DNA of 64,000 nucleotides, taken from JBBDYQ01 sp035553855 (GTDB lineage Bacteria; Actinomycetota; Thermoleophilia; Solirubrobacterales; Thermoleophilaceae). The first letter of the stretch is position 1; every line of letters begins with the position of its first letter. This document shows, in pieces, positions 24,921-32,624 of this stretch. Made by a program: the position numbers and the translations under genes. The notes under the pieces are model-generated. The model was not told where the DNA came from. It made no database searches and saw nothing but the letters and a program-made list of their open reading frames with translations. The DNA lies in assembly GCA_035553855.1 (NCBI GenBank), contig DATMJO010000081.1, positions 1 to 64,000 of the forward strand, written 5' to 3'.

Positions 24921-25987
24921 CGCGAGACCTCCTCGAGCGTCGCGACGATCGTCGCCGCGGTGCCCTCCCAGCCGAACCCGGCGGCGCGTTCGCGGGCACG
25001 GGCGCCCAGCTCGGCCCGCCGCGCGGGGTCGCCCAGCAGGCGCTCCAGCGCTTCGGCGATGGAGGCCTCGGACTCGGGGTCGCAGTACTCGGCGGCGTCG
25101 CCACCGACCTCCGGGAGGCTGGAGCGGTCGGAGGTGACCACAGCCGCTCCCGCGCCCATCGCCTCGAGCACCGGCAGGCCGAAGCCCTCGCCGAGTGACG
25201 GGTAGCAGAAGACGGCGCAGGCGCCGTAGAGCGCGGCGAGCTGCTCGTCGCTCACGAACCCGAGGCTGATGCAGCTCTCGCCGAGCGAGGCCAGCGCGCG
25301 CTCGGTCTCGCCCGTCTCCCAGCCGCGCGGGCCGACGACGACGAGCGGATGGGCTTCGCGGAGACCCGGCGGCAGCGACGCGTAGGCCGCGACGAGGCGC
25401 GGCAGGTTCTTGCGCGGCTCGAGCGTGCCCGCCGCGAGCACGAAGCCGCGGGGCGGGACGCCCGCGGGCAGCTCGCCGGGTTCGGGCAGCGCGCCGCCGA
25501 GGGGGGCGACCCGGACCTTGCCCCTCGCGGCGGGGAAGCGCTCGGTCAGTGCCCGCGAGGTCGCCTCCGAGGGCGTCACGATCGCGGCCGAGCGGCGCAC
25601 GCAGCGACCAAGCGTCGCGCGCTCGATCCAGACCGTCCGCAGGCGCGGGCGGAGCGCCGGGTCGAAGGGGATCAGGTCATGAACGACCGGCACGGCGGGG
25701 ACCGAGAGGAACCAGGTCGTGAGGTACGAGTTCGTGGACAGGAAGGCGTCGCACTCCGCGCTCGCGCGCCTCGCCGCCCGCAGGTGCCAGAGCGGGTCCG
25801 GTTCGCCGGAGAGCCGCCACTCGAAGCGCTCGCCGAGGGCCGCGCCGTCCCACGCCCGGCGGGCGTAGAGGCGCCAGTCGTGCCCGTCGTCTCCGGTGGC
25901 GAGGGCCCGCAGGACCTCCCGCACGAAGCGGCCCCGCCCGGCGGGCTCGTCCGCCGCCGCCCGCGCGTCGATCCCGAAGACGCTCAC
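24917..25987 (-). CDS. GT4-family glycosyltransferase
   Basis: This 356-aa GT-B enzyme starts with SVFGIDARAAADEPAGRGRF, the donor-independent acceptor domain of mannosyltransferase-like GT4 proteins. It has VPVVHDLIPFDPALRP, VTPSEATSRAL, LAAGTLEPRKNLPRLVAAY, and the EX7E motif EGFGLPVLEAMGAG. GTG 25987 overlaps the upstream stop as GTGA and is preferred; ATG 26008 is a plausible alternative giving seven more residues. Both neighbours are coupled by short overlaps. Sugar specificity is unknown. Confidence 0.92.
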   Translation of the reverse strand: MSVFGIDARAAADEPAGRGRFVREVLRALATGDDGHDWRLYARRAWDGAALGERFEWRLSGEPDPLWHLRAARRASAECDAFLSTNSYLTTWFLSVPAVPVVHDLIPFDPALRPRLRTVWIERATLGRCVRRSAAIVTPSEATSRALTERFPAARGKVRVAPLGGALPEPGELPAGVPPRGFVLAAGTLEPRKNLPRLVAAYASLPPGLREAHPLVVVGPRGWETGETERALASLGESCISLGFVSDEQLAALYGACAVFCYPSLGEGFGLPVLEAMGAGAAVVTSDRSSLPEVGGDAAEYCDPESEASIAEALERLLGDPARRAELGARARERAAGFGWEGTAATIVATLEEVSR

Positions 25988-26877
25988 CGCTCGCTCCGGC
26001 GCTGCCATGCCCGCTGGACGGGCGCCGGCGCCAGGTGGAACGCGACGTGCCGGGCGTTGCGGCGCGGGATCGCGGCGGCGCACGAGGCCGCGAGCCGGAG
26101 CCGCCCCGGCCGGCCGAGCGGCGCGAAGACCGGCGAGCGCCAGCCGATCTCGGCGAGCACCTGCCGCGCGATCACGAGGTGGGGCACCTTCGCCTGCGCC
26201 CGCGGGAGCCGCGAGACGCCGACGTTCTTCGCGGTGCTCTCGCTCGCCCCGCCGAGCTCGAACGTGATCGAGGTCTCCGCCACCCGCGCGATCCGCCCGC
26301 TGAAGGCGAGCCCGGCGACCCGCAGCCAGTCGAAGCCGAGCACCCGGCGAAGCGGCGGCTGGGCCGCGAGGGCCTCGCGGCGGATGAGCCCGTAGAACGG
26401 CGCGTTGTCCTCGACCGAGCCGAAGTAGGCGCGCACCCGCTCGGCCGGATCCGGTTGCATCAGCTCCAGCGGGCGCCCGAACGGCACCTCGGCGCCGTCG
26501 CGCAGGTAACGGGCGCGCCCGGCGGCCACGCTGAGGCCCGCGTCGCCCGCGAGCGCCGCGAGGCAGCGCTCGATGTAGTCGGGGGCGATCAGGTCGTCGT
26601 CGGCGACGAGCATCGCGAACTCGCCGCCCGCCGCCTCGAAGGCGGCGTTGAAGTTCGCCTCCGGGCCGATGTTCCGCGGATGGCGCACGTAGCGCACGCG
26701 CGCGTCGCGCTCCGCGATCTCCCGGGCGATTTGCTCGGTGCCGTCGCCCGAGGCGTTGTCCAGGATCGTGACCTCGATCCGCTCGTGGGTCTGGCGGAGC
26801 ACGGACTCGACCGCACGCGTGAGCCGCTCCGCGCGGTTGAAGGTGGGCACCCCGATGCTGACGAGCGGCTCGCTCAT
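25984..26877 (-). CDS. GT2-family glycosyltransferase
   Basis: This 297-aa protein has LVSIGVPTFNRAERLTRAV (residues 5-23), EVTILDNASGDGTE and the metal motif VADDDLIAPDY near residue 92, diagnostic for GT2. A central SVEDNAPFYGLIRREAL block precedes a basic C-terminal segment. The ATG overlaps the stop of the GT4 gene upstream (ATGA); the longer frame is rejected because it would read through that gene. It is the third gene of the five-gene transferase operon. Confidence 0.92.
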   Translation of the reverse strand: MSEPLVSIGVPTFNRAERLTRAVESVLRQTHERIEVTILDNASGDGTEQIAREIAERDARVRYVRHPRNIGPEANFNAAFEAAGGEFAMLVADDDLIAPDYIERCLAALAGDAGLSVAAGRARYLRDGAEVPFGRPLELMQPDPAERVRAYFGSVEDNAPFYGLIRREALAAQPPLRRVLGFDWLRVAGLAFSGRIARVAETSITFELGGASESTAKNVGVSRLPRAQAKVPHLVIARQVLAEIGWRSPVFAPLGRPGRLRLAASCAAAIPRRNARHVAFHLAPAPVQRAWQRRSER

Positions 26878-28007
26878 GGGCCCCCGAGCGCGCGGCGGTA
26901 GCTCGCGAGCGTCGCCCGCGCCGACTCCTCCCATGAGAAGAGCTGCGCGCGCTCGGGACCCGCTGTCGCGAGGCGCTCGCGCAGCGTCTCCTCGCCCAGC
27001 AGGCGGGTGATCGCCTCTGCGATCCCACCGACATCGCGGGGGTCGAACATGAGCGCGGCATCGCCTGCCACCTCGGCCAGCGCGGGGGCGTTCGAGCAGG
27101 CGACCGGCGCGCCGCGCCGGAGCGCCTCCAGGACGGGCAGACCGAAGCCCTCGGCCAAGGAGGGGAACACGAACGCGTCGCACGCCCGGTAGAGCCCGTC
27201 CAGCGTGCGGTCGTCCACCCAGCCGGGCAGGCGCAGCCGGTCCTCGACGCCGGCCCGGGCGGCGTGCGCGCGCAGGTCACGTTCGTAGGAGGTCGAGTAG
27301 CCGGGCGCCACCAGCACCGCGTCCGGGATGAGGGCGAGCGCGTCGAGGAGGCCCTCGAGGTTCTTGTGGGCCCGCAGCGCGGTGACCGTGAGGATCATCG
27401 GTTGGCCGCCGGGAACCCCGAAGCGGCGGCGCAGCTCCTCGGGATCCGCCGGGCGCGCGAACTCCGGCGCCCCGGGACCGTTGCGCGCGACGTCGACCCG
27501 TGAGGGGTCCACACCGAGATGGCGCACGATGTCCACCTTCGCGGCGTTCGAGACCGCGATCACCCGCCGCGAGCGGCGCGCGGCGAGCGGGGCGAGCAGA
27601 GCCATCCCGCGGGCCATGAGGCCGGTGTGCGCCTGCGGGGCCGTCAGGTAGTTGAGGTCGTGGATCGTCGTGACCTGCGGGACGCCGGGCAGGACGGGCG
27701 CGGTCGTGAAGAGGTTGTGGAGGAGGTCCGGCCGCGAGCGGCGGAGCGCGCGGACGAGCGTCGTCTGCTCCGCGACCACCCGCCGCGCCCGGCTGCGCGA
27801 GACGACGGGCAGCTCCTCGACGCTCACCCGGGAGCCGGCCGCCCACGGCTCGGCGGCGAGCGACGGGGCGCCCTCCCGCGACGCCAGGACGGTCAGCCGC
27901 AGCTCCGGCTCGGCCTCGGCGAGCGCCGGGATCAGCCGCCGCGCGTACAGCTCGAGGCCGCCTGTCTCCTCGGGGACGAGGTGGAGGACGTTCAGCGCGA
28001 CGTGCAC
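26874..28007 (-). CDS. GT4-family glycosyltransferase
   Basis: This 377-aa GT-B enzyme begins VHVALNVLHLVPEETGGLEL, with the acceptor-domain GG loop, then QVTTIHDLNYLTAP and VIAVSNAAKVDIVRHLG. The donor domain has MILTVTALRAHKNLEGLLDAL and the EX7E motif EGFGLPVLEALRRG. The GTG at 28007 is used; an in-frame CTG at 28013 overlaps the upstream stop as CTGA and would add two residues. It is related in layout to the GT4 gene at 24.9-26.0 kb (same EGFGLPVLEA block), so these may be paralogues. The substrate is unknown. Confidence 0.92.
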   Translation of the reverse strand: MHVALNVLHLVPEETGGLELYARRLIPALAEAEPELRLTVLASREGAPSLAAEPWAAGSRVSVEELPVVSRSRARRVVAEQTTLVRALRRSRPDLLHNLFTTAPVLPGVPQVTTIHDLNYLTAPQAHTGLMARGMALLAPLAARRSRRVIAVSNAAKVDIVRHLGVDPSRVDVARNGPGAPEFARPADPEELRRRFGVPGGQPMILTVTALRAHKNLEGLLDALALIPDAVLVAPGYSTSYERDLRAHAARAGVEDRLRLPGWVDDRTLDGLYRACDAFVFPSLAEGFGLPVLEALRRGAPVACSNAPALAEVAGDAALMFDPRDVGGIAEAITRLLGEETLRERLATAGPERAQLFSWEESARATLASYRRALGGP

Positions 28008-28009
28008 GC

Positions 28010-29158
28010 TCAGAGCCGGGTGTAGGCCTCGACGACGCGTCCGAGCGAGCCCTCGAGCGAGAGCCGCTCGCGGTTGGCGCCGAACCAGGCGGCGGTGGAG
28101 CGGCGCAGCGCGGGGCCCGCCTCGTGCGCGCGCACGATCGCGTCGGCGAGGTCGCCGGGGGAGGCGGACGGGACGACGAAGCCGTTCACGCCGTCCTCGA
28201 CCAGCTCGGTCGCGGCGTTGTCCGGCTCCGACACGACGACGCTCGGCGTCCCGCGCGCTGCGGCCTCCAGCACCACGAGCCCGTAGCCCTCGCGCATGGA
28301 GGGCAGCAGCATGCAGAGCGCGTCCTGGAGGGCGGCGTCCACGCGTTCCCCGCTCACGAAACCGGGCGTCGCGACGACCCCGGCGAGGCCCGCGCGCTCG
28401 ACCGCCTCCAGCACGTCGCCGTGCTCGGGGCCGTCGCCGAGGATCTCCGCCCGCAGAGACGGGATGCGCTCGCGAGCCGCCGCGACGGCGGGCACGACCG
28501 CGTGCGCCCGCTTCTCGGGGATGTGGCGACCGGCGAACACGACGGCGGGCGGATCGGCGGACTCCTCCGAGGGCCGCTCCCCCCGCGGGACGTACTGGCC
28601 GTGGAGGACCTCGACCTCGCCGCGGAAACCGAGCGAGCGCAGGCGCTCGGCGTGCAGGCGGGAGAAGCAGAACGCGCGCTGCGGGACGAGCGCGCACAGC
28701 CGCTGCACGAGCCAGCCGACGCGGCCGGGCAGGCGCCCGAGGTAGCCCCGCCAGTAGCCGAGCGTCCAGACCTCGTGCCAGTCCACGACGACGCGGTAGC
28801 CCCCGAGCGGGCGGGCGAGCGCGGCGGCGAGAAGCGAGAAGTAGGGGAAGGAGGCGAGATGCACGACGTCATAGCGGCGGCCGCGGCGCAGGAGGTGCCA
28901 GAGGACGCCGGCGCCGAACACGAGCGGGGGCTCGATCCGCCGCCTGGGGCCGCGGTACAGCGGCATCCGGGGCCCCGCCGTCGCCACCGCGACGCCGGCC
29001 GGGGCGTCAGGGGTCTCGTCGCGCGCCCACTGGCGCAAGGTCAGGTAGGTCACGGCGTGGCCCTCACGCGCGAGCCGCTCCCCCACGTTGCGGTACCAGC
29101 GCTCCGCCCCGCCCACCGTGTGGGGGTAGAGGCAGTCGTAGACCAGGCAGACGCGCAT
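28010..29158 (-). CDS. GT4-family glycosyltransferase
   Basis: This 382-aa GT-B enzyme leads the five-gene operon. It begins MRVCLVYDCLYPHTVGGAER, with the GG loop of the acceptor domain, followed by DVVHLASFPYFSLLAAALAR and VVDWHEVWTLGYW. The donor domain shows VVFAGRHIPEKRAHAVVPAV and the EX7E motif EGYGLVVLEAAARG. The start at 29158 matches the Rossmann entry strand; the longer frame runs into the divergent intergenic region. No good Shine-Dalgarno sequence or TAGCCT box is visible upstream. Confidence 0.92.
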   Translation of the reverse strand: MRVCLVYDCLYPHTVGGAERWYRNVGERLAREGHAVTYLTLRQWARDETPDAPAGVAVATAGPRMPLYRGPRRRIEPPLVFGAGVLWHLLRRGRRYDVVHLASFPYFSLLAAALARPLGGYRVVVDWHEVWTLGYWRGYLGRLPGRVGWLVQRLCALVPQRAFCFSRLHAERLRSLGFRGEVEVLHGQYVPRGERPSEESADPPAVVFAGRHIPEKRAHAVVPAVAAARERIPSLRAEILGDGPEHGDVLEAVERAGLAGVVATPGFVSGERVDAALQDALCMLLPSMREGYGLVVLEAAARGTPSVVVSEPDNAATELVEDGVNGFVVPSASPGDLADAIVRAHEAGPALRRSTAAWFGANRERLSLEGSLGRVVEAYTRL

Positions 29159-29306
29159 CGCGGCCCGGAGGTTCGCACACGGCCCCTGTGGTCTCCGGCG
29201 CGCATCCGAGCCGCGGCGGCCGCTACCCTTCCACGCCGAGCGCGCGACTCTCGCTTTGCCCGCGCGTTGTACGAAAGCGGTCCGCCCACCGGCGGCCCCG
29301 ATCCCC

Positions 29307-30491
29307 GTGAGCACCATCGAGCAGAAACCCGGCAGCCTGTCCGCCGAGGACGCCGCGGCCGAGCGCCCGCGCGTCTCGGTGGTCATCCCCTGCCTGAACG
29401 AGGCCGAGAACATCGAGGAATGCGTCCGGCGCGCCCGTGAGGCGATGGAGGGCGCGGGCATCCCGGGCGAGGTCGTCGTCTCCGACAACGGCTCCACCGA
29501 CGGCTCCGGCGAGCTCGCCACGAAGGCCGGCGCGCGCGTGATCGACGAGCCCCGCCGCGGCTACGGGAGCGCCTACCTGGCGGGCTTCGAGGCCGCGCGC
29601 GGCGACTACGTCGTCATGGCGGACGCCGACCTCACCTACGACTTCTTCGACATCCCCCGCTTCGTCGAGCAGCTCGACGCCGGCGCCCAGCTCGTGATGG
29701 GCGACCGCATGGACAACATCCACCCGGGCGCGATGCCGTGGCTCCACCGCTACGTCGGGAACCCCGTGCTCACCGGCATCCTCAACGTGTTCTTCCGCAC
29801 CGGCGTGCGCGATGCCCACTGCGGCATGCGCGCCTTCCGCCGCGACATCCTGCCGACGCTCGACCTGCGCACGACCGGCATGGAGTTCGCCTCCGAGATG
29901 GTCATCCGCGCGTCGAAGGAGAAGCTCGACATCCGCGAGGTGCCGATCGAGTACCACCCGCGCGGCGGCGAGTCCAAGCTCTCGAGCTTCCGCGACGGCT
30001 GGCGCCACCTGCGCTTCCTGCTTGTGCACAGCCCCACGCACCTGTTCGTGATCCCGGGCGCGGCGATGCTCGTCGCCGGCGCGCTCGCGGCGGTCACGGT
30101 GCTCACACAGGTGAACGTCCTCGGCCGCGAATGGGACCTGCACGCGATGATCGGCGGCGCGCTGCTCATGATCGTCGGCACGCAGGTGCTCGCGCTCGGC
30201 CTCGCGGCCCACGCCTACGGCGCGTACTTCATGGGTGAGCGCGACCCCTGGTTCGACCGCATGCGCGCACGCTTCCGGCTCGAGCACGGCCTGCTCGCCG
30301 GCGGCGGGCTCACGCTCGCGGGACTCGCCATCGCGGCGGTCATCGTCGGCATCTGGGTCGATCGCGGCTTCGGCGCCCTGTCCGAGGAGCGCCTCGCCGT
30401 GCTGGCGGCCGCGCTCGTGATCGTAGGCCTCCAGGTCTTCTTCTCCAGCTTCCTGCTGAGCATCCTGGGCCTCCGGCGCGACGACCGGTGA
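29307..30491 (+). CDS. Membrane-anchored GT2 (polyprenyl-phosphate sugar synthase-like)
   Basis: This 394-aa protein has a dolichol-phosphate-mannose-synthase-like GT2 domain: VSVVIPCLNEAENIEECV, VVVSDNGSTDGSGELA, and the DXD motif VMADADLTYDFFDI near residue 108, then a GMRAFRR block. The C-terminal third has about four membrane helices (from roughly residue 245). Such enzymes make polyprenyl-phosphate-linked sugars for GT-C transferases outside the membrane, which fits the two membrane proteins downstream. GTG 29307 is chosen; earlier TTG starts in frame are possible, and a TACCCT box lies at 29224-29229. The stop overlaps the next start. Confidence 0.9.
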   Translation: MSTIEQKPGSLSAEDAAAERPRVSVVIPCLNEAENIEECVRRAREAMEGAGIPGEVVVSDNGSTDGSGELATKAGARVIDEPRRGYGSAYLAGFEAARGDYVVMADADLTYDFFDIPRFVEQLDAGAQLVMGDRMDNIHPGAMPWLHRYVGNPVLTGILNVFFRTGVRDAHCGMRAFRRDILPTLDLRTTGMEFASEMVIRASKEKLDIREVPIEYHPRGGESKLSSFRDGWRHLRFLLVHSPTHLFVIPGAAMLVAGALAAVTVLTQVNVLGREWDLHAMIGGALLMIVGTQVLALGLAAHAYGAYFMGERDPWFDRMRARFRLEHGLLAGGGLTLAGLAIAAVIVGIWVDRGFGALSEERLAVLAAALVIVGLQVFFSSFLLSILGLRRDDR

Positions 30492-32623
30492 CCCGCCTCA
30501 GGGCGCTCGCCCTGCGGGCGTTCCCGGGCGACCGCCGCGTATGGCTCGTGGCGGCGGGCGTGGCGGTCGTCTTCGGCGCCCTGATCGGCGACGCCTTGCT
30601 GGAGCGCCAGGAGCGCTACACGGGGACCAACTCGGTCCGCAGCCGCAACGCGAGCGAGGCGGTGCAGCCCGGGCAGCGGGTCTGCGCTAACGGCCTGGAT
30701 GTGCCCGCGGGCACAGGGCGGATACAGCTCGATCCGATCGCCTCGCAGCCGGCCACGCTCGAGGCGACGGTCCAGCCGGCCGGGGAGCCCCCGATCGATG
30801 CCGGCCGCTTCGAGATCCTCGGGCAGCGCAAGCTCGACATCCCGATCCCCGAGCGTGCTGCGCAGCCCGCCTCCACGCCCGCGAGCGTCTGTCTCGAGGT
30901 GGAGGGCTTCGAGGTGCGGCTCGGCGGCACCGTCGGGGTGGGCTGGGGCCACGTGCCTCCCACGATCGACGGGCGCTCGATCCCATTCCGCCCGTCGGCC
31001 TGGTTCCTCCCTCCCGCGGGCGAGAAGCGCTCGCTCGCGTCGCATCTGCCGGACGCCCTCCGGCGCGCCGCGCTTTTCCGGCCCGACCCGATCGGCCCGT
31101 GGACCTACTGGGTGCTCTTCCTGCTGGTCCTGCCGGGCCTGGCCTACGCCGCCCTGCGCCTGCTGGCCACGGCGGGCGCTCGCGGGCGCCCGCCTGCCTG
31201 GCTGGCGGTGGCCCTGATCGCGCTGGGCCAGGCGTGGACCTGGGCGCTCCTCACGCCGCCGTTCCAGTCGCCGGACGAGCCCGACCACTTCGCCTACGTC
31301 CAGTACCTCGCCGAGACCGGCAAGGCCCCGTCGGGGGAGGGGCCGGTGCAGTCGAGCGCGGCGGTGCTCGCGCTCGACGGGGTGCGCACCTTCTCCTCGA
31401 TCGAGACTCCCGACAGCCGCCCGCCGTGGCTGGCCTCGCAGGAGCGGGAGTGGGAGCGACGGGCCGCGCTCGTGCCGAACCGCGACGACGACGGCGGCGC
31501 GCCCGGAGTCTCGACGGGTCCGCACTCGCCGCTCTACTACGGGCTCCTGGCTCCCGCCTACCTGGCGGCGGGCGACTCGACCTTCTCCGAGCTCACGGCC
31601 GCCCGGCTCCTGTCGGCCTTCTTCCTCGCGGTGATCGCGGCATGCGCGTTCGGGATCGTGCGGGAGATCGTGCCTCGCCGACCGGCGCTGGCCGTGGGCG
31701 CCGGCCTGCTCGTGGCCTTCCAGCCGATGCTCGGCTTCATATCCGGCGCCCTCAACAACGACTCGGGCGTGAACGCGGCGGCGGCGCTCGCGCTCTACCT
31801 GACCGTCCGCGCGATGCGGCGCGGCTTGAGCGCGCGGCTCGGCGCCGCCCTGGGCGCGGCGCTCGTCGTGATGCCGCTGATGAAGTTCTCCGGCTTCGCG
31901 CTCGTGCCGGTCGTGCTGCTCGGGCTCGCCGTGGTGGCCGTCCGCGAGCTACGTTCCACGCGCCGTCTGGGGCCCGTGCCCTGGCTCGCCCTCGCGGGCA
32001 CGGCGGCGCTCCTGTTCGCCGTCTGGAGCGTCGCCTCCGGCGCCTTCGACCGCACCACCTTCACGACCCCGGGCGGCGCGACGCCGGTTGCCGACACGAT
32101 CGCGCTCGAGCGCATCGGGGGCTACATCTCCTACATCTGGCAGGTGTTCCTGCCGGAGCTGCCCGGCATGAACACCCACTGGGGTCTGCGCTGGCCCGCC
32201 TTCAACATCTACGTCGAGGGCGGCTTCGCCGCGTTCGGCTGGCAGGCGGTTCACTTCCCGCCGTGGGTGAACCGGACGATCGCGGCCGTGCTGCTCCTGC
32301 TGCTCGGCGCGGGCATCGCCGCGCTGGTGCGCAGGCGGGCCGACATCCGCGGGATCGCGCCGGAGCTCGTCGTGATCGCGCTCGCGCCGATCACGCTGAT
32401 CTCGGCCGTCCACGTGTCCTACTACTCCGAGGTCCCCGGGCCGATCGGCGAGCAGGGGCGCTATGCCTTCCCGGTCGTCACCGCGCTCGCCGCGGCGGCG
32501 CTGGCGTGGGTGGGCGCCTTCCGGCGCTCGCTGACCGGTCCGCTCGTCACCCTGCTCGTGGCCGCGGCGATCGGGCTCGCCGCCGCCTCGCAACTCCTGG
32601 CCCTGACCGGCTTCTACGCGTGA
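30488..32623 (+). CDS. DUF2142-family membrane protein (GT-C-like)
   Basis: This 711-aa protein has an N-terminal membrane helix, a soluble beta-rich ectodomain (about residues 35-190), then about ten membrane helices. The loop FQSPDEPDHFAYVQYLAETG near residue 260 is the DUF2142 signature: an acidic D-E-x-D-H loop after the first helices, as in GT-C glycosyltransferases that use lipid-phosphate sugars outside the membrane. GTG 30488 overlaps the GT2 stop (GTGA), so donor-lipid synthase and presumed user are translationally coupled. No substrate is known. Confidence 0.85.
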   Translation: MTRLRALALRAFPGDRRVWLVAAGVAVVFGALIGDALLERQERYTGTNSVRSRNASEAVQPGQRVCANGLDVPAGTGRIQLDPIASQPATLEATVQPAGEPPIDAGRFEILGQRKLDIPIPERAAQPASTPASVCLEVEGFEVRLGGTVGVGWGHVPPTIDGRSIPFRPSAWFLPPAGEKRSLASHLPDALRRAALFRPDPIGPWTYWVLFLLVLPGLAYAALRLLATAGARGRPPAWLAVALIALGQAWTWALLTPPFQSPDEPDHFAYVQYLAETGKAPSGEGPVQSSAAVLALDGVRTFSSIETPDSRPPWLASQEREWERRAALVPNRDDDGGAPGVSTGPHSPLYYGLLAPAYLAAGDSTFSELTAARLLSAFFLAVIAACAFGIVREIVPRRPALAVGAGLLVAFQPMLGFISGALNNDSGVNAAAALALYLTVRAMRRGLSARLGAALGAALVVMPLMKFSGFALVPVVLLGLAVVAVRELRSTRRLGPVPWLALAGTAALLFAVWSVASGAFDRTTFTTPGGATPVADTIALERIGGYISYIWQVFLPELPGMNTHWGLRWPAFNIYVEGGFAAFGWQAVHFPPWVNRTIAAVLLLLLGAGIAALVRRRADIRGIAPELVVIALAPITLISAVHVSYYSEVPGPIGEQGRYAFPVVTALAAAALAWVGAFRRSLTGPLVTLLVAAAIGLAAASQLLALTGFYA

Positions 32624-32624
32624 C

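Noticed and set aside
29159..29306. CGCTTT...AAAGCG inverted repeat in the divergent gap
   Set aside because: The arms are only 6 bp around a 16-nt loop and no box or start is well placed relative to it, so I could not separate it from chance.
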